10,781 nucleotides of DNA from Cephalothrix simula. Lineage: Eukaryota > Nemertea > Palaeonemertea > Archinemertea > Cephalotrichidae. Below the pieces are notes generated by a model, which saw only the letters and a list, made by a program, of their open reading frames with translations, searched no databases and was not told where the DNA came from. The stretch is from NCBI GenBank assembly GCA_035591015.1, contig JAXIUW010183403.1, positions 1-10,781 on the forward strand, read 5' to 3'. Positions 9,201 through 10,781 of this stretch are shown one piece after another; position 1 is the first letter of the stretch; each line of letters begins with the position of its first letter. The position numbers and the translations under genes are program-made.

Positions 9201-10781
9201 TGAAATAAAAAGCATTAAAAACAATGTTTTAAACCATACAAAAAATCAAGCATAAAAGTATGGCTATTTAACAAAAGAACCTTTACCTGTTGGTACTGGC
9301 TGAGTCGCAGTTGGAGGAGCGATAGGAGTCTTTGTAGTGGTTCCTAGCGTTGTTACAGTAGTTGTAGCTGGAGGAGTAGTTGTCATAACTGTTGTTCCTG
9401 GAGTAGTTGATCCAATGGAACCAGTTGTTGCAGCAGTGGTACCCGGAGCTGTTGTCCTTGTTGGTGGAGTAATCGTAAACTCTGTAACTTGTTTTGCACT
9501 GGTTGTTTGTAGCGCTAATAGCAAGTAGTAAGTTAGTTAAAACCAATGAAGAATAATAGTTTTCAAATGTATGAAAATGTTGTTTTTTTTAAATTAATAC
9601 ATATTTACGTATCACCGATGATGCATTTGGTTTGGTAGAAGTAAGTTATATACCGTATCGTACATATATAATGCAAACAAGTTGGTAGTTCGTAGTTCTT
9701 GGTAGTAGTTTGTAGGGGTGTTGAAGAAGACGTTGGTAGTTCGTAGTAGAACAAGTTTGAATAGAATTCAAATATCATCATTACTTAAGTAAATAGTTGC
9801 GATGTAAGTTAAGAAGAAGTAAGTGTTGATCGAGTTGAAAAAGGAGCAAAATCAAAAATGTTCCGCAAATAGCAAAGCATTTGAGTATTTGCGACGTAAC
9901 AGAACACGAAGAAAAAAATAGTTGTAACTTATTATGCGGCTTATGTAACAACGGATAGGGGTGACCCTTGGGCAGTATCTTCAGTTGATAGTTGCTGATA
10001 TATGTGTTGGAATTAGTTTGCTTCTGTTGCGTGAAACTATACATAAAGAGGTTTGCAGATTAGTTGTTGGGTAGGTTACAGATGATTAGTTCAGTAGTTT
10101 GCCGATGAGTAGTTGAGTAGTTTGCAGATAAGTAGTTGAGTAGTTTGCAGATAAGTAGTTGGATAAAAATACACAAAAAATTCTGCGAATAGCATCACAC
10201 TTGATTAAAAGTTTAAACGAAAAACAACCCAATTGGTATCGCGAGATTAATAAAAGCTGAAAACGAAATACTAGATACTAGAAGTGTAAGGAATTATAAT
10301 AATATTATCAAAATTTGGATAAAAAAATAAGAGGGCAGACATGAAAACAGCCAAACACCCAATCTCATATTTTAAAATCGTTGGAGAAATTATTTCTGAT
10401 CAGAATGCTACGATACAGTAATCTATATTATCTCCAAATATTTTGTATTGCTAGTTAGGATGTTTTGCTTATTCTTCGTTTTGGCAAGTAACAGCCAGGT
10501 TTTGACCTGATACTTTCCCAGCCTAGAGTTTTTCCAGGTATAAAGATAAGCTTTTCTGTTCAACAGAACTATAGGTAAGAAGAAAAGAACACAAAAAACT
10601 CACCTGTAGTTTCCGTTATAACTGGTCCTGTTGTTGTAGGAGCTGCAGTTGTTTCCGTTACGACTGGTCCAGTTGTTGTAGGAGCTGCAGTTGTTTCCGT
10701 TACGACTGGTCCTGTTGTTGTAGGAGCTGCAGTTGTTTCCGTTACGACTGGTCCAGTTGTTGTAGGAGCTGCAGTTGTTTC
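117..10781 (-). CDS. Modular secreted mucin with four discoidin-like and four LDLa-like domains (multi-exon, partial)
   Basis: One spliced gene of 21 visible exons read right to left; the 5' part lies beyond 10781. The order is mucin, then four rounds of discoidin-like domain (2 exons), 16-residue linker and LDLa-like domain, with a mucin exon before each round. All junctions are GT..AG and stay in frame, giving about 2,354 codons. Mucin segments are Thr/Pro/Ser-rich and cysteine-free, so they are expected to be densely O-glycosylated and extended. The two cysteine-bracketed domains are typical of extracellular proteins. Inferred role: a multivalent matrix, haemolymph or mucosal protein in which stiff glycosylated spacers present carbohydrate- or lipid-binding discoidin heads. 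No signal peptide or membrane segment is visible because the N-terminus is outside the window. Hemocytin/hemolectin-like or SCO-spondin-like proteins are possible relatives, but no vWF domain is seen. The exon structure is well supported; the function is inferred from domains only. Confidence 0.85.
343..389 (-). CDS. Exon 20: 47-bp linker micro-exon, unit 4
   Basis: Encodes VLTTTLPPTNPTTQPP; phases 1 in and 0 out, acceptor CTCTTTAG, donor GTAATT. Same length as in units 1 to 3. Confidence 0.83.
500..650 (-). CDS. Exon 19: discoidin-like domain, second part, unit 4
   Basis: A 151-bp exon, phase 0 in and phase 1 out, 50 residues, one codon shorter than the other copies. The lost residue is in the loop before the G-R-Y-L-R-I-Y-V-Q strand (L-G-K-H-S-G here). 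It ends P-I-I-L-N-I-V-I-L-A-C-F-N-N-T, with the usual cysteine. It starts V-T-Q-G-I-Y-Q-I-S-R-I-K after acceptor GAAACAG. Confidence 0.82.
789..1105 (-). CDS. Exon 18: discoidin-like domain, first part, unit 4
   Basis: A 317-bp exon, phase 1 in and phase 0 out, the same length as the other three copies but the most diverged. It starts E-L-P-R-C-P-D-S-E-I, keeps V-T-A-T-S-S-L-G-I-S-P-L-R-A-V-L-K-G-G-N-Q, a W-Q-A-G-R, Y-I-D-F-E-V-I-G-A-E-N-N and I-Q-F-I-V-K-Y-G-D. The C-terminal end reads W-Q-S-E-T-Q-S in place of W-N-T-E-K-T-V. Donor GTAAGC. Confidence 0.85.
1106..1357 (-). other. 252-bp intron between exons 17 and 18
   Basis: Phase 1 intron with donor GTAAGG and acceptor TTTTTTCTAG. It is longer than the equivalents in units 1 to 3 (87, 86 and 97 bp). 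A second ccttac (potential GTAAGG donor) at 1336-1341 lies 16 bases beyond the chosen one. Nothing else recognised. Confidence 0.65.
1358..2428 (-). CDS. Exon 17: mucin exon of unit 4
   Basis: A 1,071-bp exon, phase 1 both ends, about 357 codons, no cysteine. It opens G-T-T-T-S-L-A-T-T-S-A-V-V-T-K-A-T-T-T-G and closes Y-A-P-T-A-T-Q-P-V-P-T-G. The interior is dominated by T-T-A-Q-G-T-T-S-P-F-V-T, T-T-T-A-Q-K-T-T-A-T-T and T-T-T-Q-P-V-M-T-T strings, with two copies of TSAKQVTEFTITPPT (1788-1832 and 2088-2132). Its repeat vocabulary is partly different from units 2 and 3 (Q-K-T-T-A-T-T is specific to it). The donor used is CCCACAG|GTAAGG. Confidence 0.9.
1769..2147 (-). repeat. 79-bp direct repeat, 300 bp apart, in exon 17
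   Basis: 1769-1847 and 2069-2147 are identical over 79 bases and cover the TSAKQVTEFTITPPT motif plus both flanks. The offset of 300 bp keeps the frame. Flanking mucin strings between the copies are similar but not identical. Confidence 0.88.
2533..2641 (-). CDS. Exon 16: LDLa-like domain, unit 3
   Basis: A 109-bp exon with six cysteines in the same spacing as units 1 and 2. The C-terminal signature reads C-L-G-G-V-D-E-A-Q-C: the Ser of the S-D-E motif is replaced by Val. Acceptor TTTCAG, donor GTAAGT, phase 1 out, followed by mucin exon 17. Confidence 0.85.
2838..2884 (-). CDS. Exon 15: 47-bp linker micro-exon, unit 3
   Basis: Encodes VLTTTMPPTLPSTQNP; phases 1 in and 0 out, acceptor ATTTTAG, donor GTAAGT. 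Same length and pattern (V-L-T-T-T-x-P-P-T) as the other three linkers. Confidence 0.85.
2885..3230 (-). other. 346-bp intron with a GC-richer patch
   Basis: This intron is three to four times longer than the equivalent introns of units 1, 2 and 4 (87, 87 and 110 bp). About 2995-3180 is visibly richer in G and C than the surrounding introns and contains an 11-bp inverted repeat. This suggests an inserted element. No open frame, tRNA-like box pair or target-site duplication was identified by eye. Confidence 0.6.
3142..3179. repeat. 11-bp perfect inverted repeat (hairpin)
   Basis: tagatcattta at 3142-3152 is exactly complementary to taaatgatcta at 3169-3179, with a 16-base GC-rich loop. A second small palindrome, atctac..gtagat, overlaps its left side (3129-3146). 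It could be the end structure of an inserted mobile element. Confidence 0.8.
3231..3384 (-). CDS. Exon 14: discoidin-like domain, second part, unit 3
   Basis: A 154-bp exon, phase 0 in and phase 1 out, 51 residues: I-T-D-D-V-N-Q-V-T-R-I-K-A-N-F, then G-R-Y-L-R-V-Y-V-Q-R-G-F-I-R-P-S-P, ending L-F-V-E-I-A-A-C-F-N-N-T. The acceptor ATTACAG is at 3385-3391. The start was chosen by the AG and by alignment with the other three copies. Confidence 0.85.
3385..3578 (-). other. Intron between the halves of the unit 3 discoidin domain
   Basis: A 194-bp phase 0 intron, longer than its equivalents in the other units (95, 152 and 138 bp). It contains two gggccc palindromes (3455-3460 and 3513-3518), unusual in these AT-rich introns. 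An open frame read through its 3' end is only the extension of exon 14. Nothing coding seen. Confidence 0.7.
3579..3895 (-). CDS. Exon 13: discoidin-like domain, first part, unit 3
   Basis: A 317-bp exon, phase 1 in and phase 0 out. It starts E-L-P-P-C-K-N-S-E-L-Q-L-M-S-Y-P, then V-S-A-T-S-S, the conserved block L-K-G-G-N-Q-R-F-Q-F-D-E, W-Q-S-G-R, Y-L-E-F-E-V and I-Q-F-V-T-K-Y-G-D. Clearly orthologous in structure to exons 3 and 8 but more diverged, especially just after the first cysteine. Acceptor TTCAG, donor GTAAGC. Confidence 0.85.
3926..3955. repeat. 15-bp tandem duplication in intron
   Basis: Two perfect copies of aattaattagtcaat (3926-3940 and 3941-3955) in the short intron between exons 12 and 13. 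Simple AT-rich slippage repeat. Confidence 0.9.
3993..6188 (-). CDS. Exon 12: giant mucin exon of unit 3
   Basis: A single 2,196-bp exon, phase 1 both ends, about 732 codons, open throughout and cysteine-free. It opens G-T-T-T-S-V-A-T-T-S-A-I-V-T-E-A and closes A-P-T-A-T-V-P-V-P-T-G. The interior alternates Thr-rich mucin strings (A-P-G-T-T, A-A-G-T-T, T-G-Q-E-I-T-T, T-G-Q-V-V-T-T) with seven copies of TSAKQVTEFTITPPT. The first 150 or so codons correspond to the start of exon 7, including the KYTITTPSRPSTF variant. The rest is a tandem expansion not present in the other units. This is the most recently expanded part of the gene. Likely a long glycosylated stalk. Confidence 0.92.
4201..6063 (-). 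repeat. Seven-copy super-repeat anchored on TSAKQVTEFTITPPT
   Basis: The motif is encoded at 4201-4245, 4477-4521, 4714-4758, 4990-5034, 5275-5319, 5548-5592 and 6019-6063. Distances between starts are 276, 237, 276, 285, 273 and 471 bp, all multiples of 3. By sequence the repeats following the anchors fall into classes: 4201 with 4714, 4477 with 5275, and 4990 with 5548. The classes are interleaved, which points to repeated unequal exchange of multi-copy blocks. Confidence 0.92.
4211..4999 (-). repeat. Near-identical 276-bp repeats, 513 bp apart
   Basis: Reading both copies base by base, 4211-4486 and 4724-4999 differ at 4 positions (about 98.5% identity). One difference is a Glu/Gly change (A-P-E-T against A-P-G-T); the other three look synonymous. 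The next segment (4487-4723 against 5000 onward) is alignable but less similar and differs by an indel of 48 bp. This implies very recent duplication or gene conversion. Confidence 0.9.
6278..6386 (-). CDS. Exon 11: LDLa-like domain, unit 2
   Basis: A 109-bp exon, about 36 residues, six cysteines with the same C-x6-C-x5-C-x3-C-x5-C-x8-C spacing and the same C-D-G-V-P-D-C-L-G-G-S-D-E ending as unit 1. It differs from that copy at three residues. Donor GTGAGT, phase 1, joining the large mucin exon 12. Confidence 0.85.
6486..6532 (-). CDS. Exon 10: 47-bp linker micro-exon, unit 2
   Basis: Encodes VLTTTQPPTVPSTQPP, differing from unit 1 at two positions. Phases 1 in and 0 out; acceptor TTTTTCAG, donor GTGAGT. 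Same length as the linker exons of the other three units. Confidence 0.85.
6620..6773 (-). CDS. Exon 9: discoidin-like domain, second part, unit 2
   Basis: A 154-bp exon, phase 0 in and phase 1 out, 51 residues. It starts V-T-E-D-I-N-Q-I-S-R-I-K, carries G-R-Y-L-R-V-Y-V-Q-R-G and ends F-V-E-V-A-A-C-F-N-N-T. The final N-N-T plus the following residue could be an N-glycosylation site. The acceptor is TCTCTAG at 6774-6780. It closes the discoidin fold begun in exon 8. Confidence 0.85.
6926..7242 (-). CDS. Exon 8: discoidin-like domain, first part, unit 2
   Basis: A 317-bp exon, phase 1 in and phase 0 out. Same architecture as exon 3: E-L-P-P-C start, V-S-A-T-S-S, W-Q-S-G-R, Y-L-D-F-E-V, S-I-Q-F-I-T-K-Y-G-D. 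It differs from the unit 1 copy at 9 of 106 residues, mostly conservative (E/D, V/I, R/K). The acceptor is ATTTTAG and the donor GTG|GTAAGT. Confidence 0.85.
7329..8213 (-). CDS. Exon 7: mucin exon of unit 2
   Basis: An 885-bp exon, phase 1 both ends, about 295 codons, rich in Thr, Pro, Ala, Val and Gly, without cysteine. It opens with the cap G-T-T-T-S-V-A-T-T-S-A-V-V-T-E-A-T-T-T-G and closes with A-P-P-T-A-T-Q-P-V-P-T-G. It holds two copies of the conserved peptide: TSAKQVTEFTITPPT at 8044-8088, and a variant with Glu for Gln at 7654-7698. It also carries a diverged relative, PVTKYTITTPSRPSTFGETT, encoded at about 7850-7900 and shared with the unit 3 exon. Expected to form an O-glycosylated stalk. 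Confidence 0.9.
7386..7803 (-). repeat. 58-bp direct repeat inside mucin exon 7
   Basis: Positions 7386-7443 and 7746-7803 are identical (58 bp, offset 360). They are followed by a further near-identical stretch coding for T-T-K-P-V after a short diverged stretch. The offset is a multiple of 3, as expected for in-frame repeat expansion within a coding mucin block. Confidence 0.85.
8297..8405 (-). CDS. Exon 6: LDL-receptor class A-like domain, unit 1
   Basis: A 109-bp exon, phase 0 in and phase 1 out, about 36 residues with six cysteines spaced C-x6-C-x5-C-x3-C-x5-C-x8-C. The end, C-D-G-V-P-D-C-L-G-G-S-D-E-A-G-C, is the LDLa calcium-site signature. Two points are odd: the third-to-fourth cysteine gap is shorter than usual, and the acidic residue normally two positions after the fifth cysteine is Gly. 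It probably still folds as a small disulfide module; calcium binding may be weakened. Confidence 0.85.
8500..8546 (-). CDS. Exon 5: 47-bp Thr/Pro linker micro-exon, unit 1
   Basis: Encodes VLTTTQPPTIASTQPP (first base of Val from exon 4), phase 1 in and phase 0 out. The acceptor is TTTTTCAG and the donor GTGAGT. It joins the discoidin and LDLa domains. Its length is not a multiple of 3, so skipping it alone would break the frame, whereas skipping it together with exon 6 (156 bp) would not. Confidence 0.85.
8634..8787 (-). CDS. Exon 4: discoidin-like domain, second part, unit 1
   Basis: A 154-bp exon, phase 0 in and phase 1 out, 51 residues. It contains I-K-A-I-F-T then G-R-Y-L-R-V-Y-V-Q, matching the A-R-Y-I-R-I strand of F5/8 C domains, and ends with I-I-L-F-V-E-V-A-A-C, matching the L-R-V-E-L-x-G-C end. 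Its cysteine should pair with the one at the start of exon 3. It differs from the unit 2 copy at only 3 of 51 residues. Confidence 0.85.
8883..9199 (-). CDS. Exon 3: discoidin (F5/8 type C)-like domain, first part, unit 1
   Basis: A 317-bp exon, phase 1 in and phase 0 out, encoding 106 residues with the split first codon. It opens with E-L-P-P-C, whose cysteine is placed like the first cysteine of an F5/8 C domain. It continues with V-S-A-T-S-S (compare the I-T-A-S-S-S motif of the family), a central W-Q-S-G-R, then Y-L-E-F-E-V and S-I-Q-F-V-T-K-Y-G-D, resembling the family's WLQVDL..V..V..QG strands. The second part of the domain is exon 4. The domain runs 149 residues cysteine to cysteine, matching the usual length of about 150. 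Family assignment is from pattern only. Confidence 0.85.
9287..9514 (-). CDS. Exon 2: short mucin segment of unit 1
   Basis: A 228-bp exon, phase 1 at both ends. It starts inside a mucin block with A-L-Q-T then the TSAKQVTEFTITPPT motif (9459-9503), followed by Thr/Pro/Gly stretches, and ends with the conserved cap P-T-A-T-Q-P-V-P-T-G. It lacks the N-terminal cap (G-T-T-T-S-x-A-T-T-S-A) that opens the other three mucin exons of this unit type. It is therefore either a shortened copy or one split by the large upstream intron. It contains no cysteine. Confidence 0.85.
9681..9747. repeat. Short direct repeat in the long intron
   Basis: The 16-mer gttggtagttcgtagt occurs at 9681-9696 and again at 9732-9747, inside a locally GTAGT-rich stretch. 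It resembles the 23-bp minisatellite about 350 bases away in composition. Probably a simple sequence expansion. Confidence 0.7.
10087..10155. repeat. 23-bp intronic minisatellite, about 3 copies
   Basis: Copies lie at 10087-10109, 10110-10132 and 10133-10155. The last two are identical and the first differs at three positions. A degenerate fourth copy can be seen just upstream, at about 10061-10086, and a truncated one follows at 10156. The core is gtagtttgcagat. The repeat is non-coding and sits in the long intron. Confidence 0.85.
10604..10781 (-). CDS. Exon 1 (partial): mucin segment of 14-residue repeats
   Basis: First visible exon, cut by the window edge and open at its 5' side. It encodes 59 codons that are almost entirely the repeat ETTAAPTTTGPVVT (14 residues, 42 bp), four full copies plus a few bases. 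It ends with codons for E-T-T plus one base (phase 1) at a strong donor, CAG|GTGAGT. There is no cysteine; Thr and Pro dominate. Its repeat type differs from the T-A-P-G-T-T repeats of the later mucin exons, so it is probably the tail of an older or separate mucin array. It joins in frame to the exon starting at 9514. Confidence 0.75.
10609..10776 (-). repeat. 42-bp coding minisatellite, 4 copies (84-bp higher order)
   Basis: Copies lie at 10609-10650, 10651-10692, 10693-10734 and 10735-10776, and a fifth begins at 10777 and runs off the window. Each encodes ETTAAPTTTGPVVT or a near variant; the leftmost copy has Ile for the second Val. Copies 1 and 3 read tcctgtt where copies 2 and 4 read tccagtt, so the real repeating unit at DNA level is probably an 84-bp dimer. 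The period is a multiple of 3, so copy-number change keeps the frame. Confidence 0.95.

Larger units (their letters stand above)
9515..10603 (-). other. Intron of about 1.1 kb with no convincing exon
   Basis: It lies between two mucin exons (phase 1), with donor GTGAGT at 10598-10603 and acceptor TTGCTATTAG ending at 9515. A CTAAC branch-point-like motif is near 9532-9538. It is by far the longest intron here; the others are 83 to 346 bp. It holds imperfect minisatellite copies near 10087-10155 and a GTAGTT-rich stretch around 9680-9750. A minus-strand open frame at 9781-10044 has no mucin or domain character and I do not believe it is coding. No promoter or transposon ends were recognised. 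Confidence 0.7.

Noticed and set aside
9781-10044. Minus-strand open frame of 87 codons in the long intron
   Set aside because: No recognisable domain, low-complexity Leu/Asn composition, AT-rich, and no matching splice phases. Length is within chance for this base composition.
9681-10155. GTAGTT-rich stretch as telomere-like or regulatory repeat
   Set aside because: Copies are few and degenerate, with irregular spacing outside the three 23-bp copies; a simple intronic minisatellite explains it.

Overview
The window looks like genomic DNA from an invertebrate animal, most likely an arthropod or insect. Its introns are short and AT-rich with GT..AG borders, and its coding signal is broken into many small exons. 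There is no bacterial gene layout. All of the convincing coding sequence lies on the minus strand and belongs to one large multi-exon gene, transcribed from right (10781) to left (1). The gene enters the window already open at its right edge. It is open, or ends just inside, at the left edge. I assign 21 exons (about 7,063 coding bases, about 2,354 codons). Every junction has usable splice sites and keeps the frame.

The encoded protein is a secreted or extracellular modular mucin. In gene order it is built from four tandem copies of one composite unit: a Thr/Pro/Ser-rich mucin exon, a discoidin (F5/8 type C)-like domain split over two exons, a 16-residue Thr/Pro linker on a 47-bp micro-exon, and a short LDL-receptor class A-like cysteine domain on a 109-bp exon. 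Unit 1 covers 8297-10781, unit 2 covers 6278-8213, unit 3 covers 2533-6188 and unit 4 covers 117-2428. The introns bounding the mucin, discoidin and linker+LDLa blocks are all phase 1, and the introns inside the discoidin and linker/LDLa blocks are all phase 0. This is the symmetric arrangement expected for blocks that can be duplicated without breaking the frame. The globular domains of units 1 and 2 are nearly identical, unit 3 is intermediate and unit 4 is the most diverged.

The mucin exons vary greatly in length (228, 885, 2196 and 1071 bp in units 1 to 4, plus an extra upstream exon of at least 178 bp). They have no cysteine and carry nested repeats. Twelve copies of a non-mucin-like peptide, TSAKQVTEFTITPPT, punctuate them. 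The largest exon contains 276-bp segments that differ at only 4 positions. The first mucin exon at the right edge uses a different 42-bp repeat with an 84-bp higher-order period.

The remaining sequence is intronic. Two introns exceed 300 bases: 9515-10603 (about 1.1 kb, with 23-bp minisatellite copies) and 2885-3230 (with a GC-richer patch and an 11-bp inverted repeat). I see no RNA gene, CRISPR array, complete transposon, promoter or plus-strand gene. The domain combination recalls invertebrate haemolymph or matrix proteins such as hemocytin/hemolectin (discoidin domains) or SCO-spondin-like proteins. No von Willebrand domain is visible here, so I give no gene symbol.
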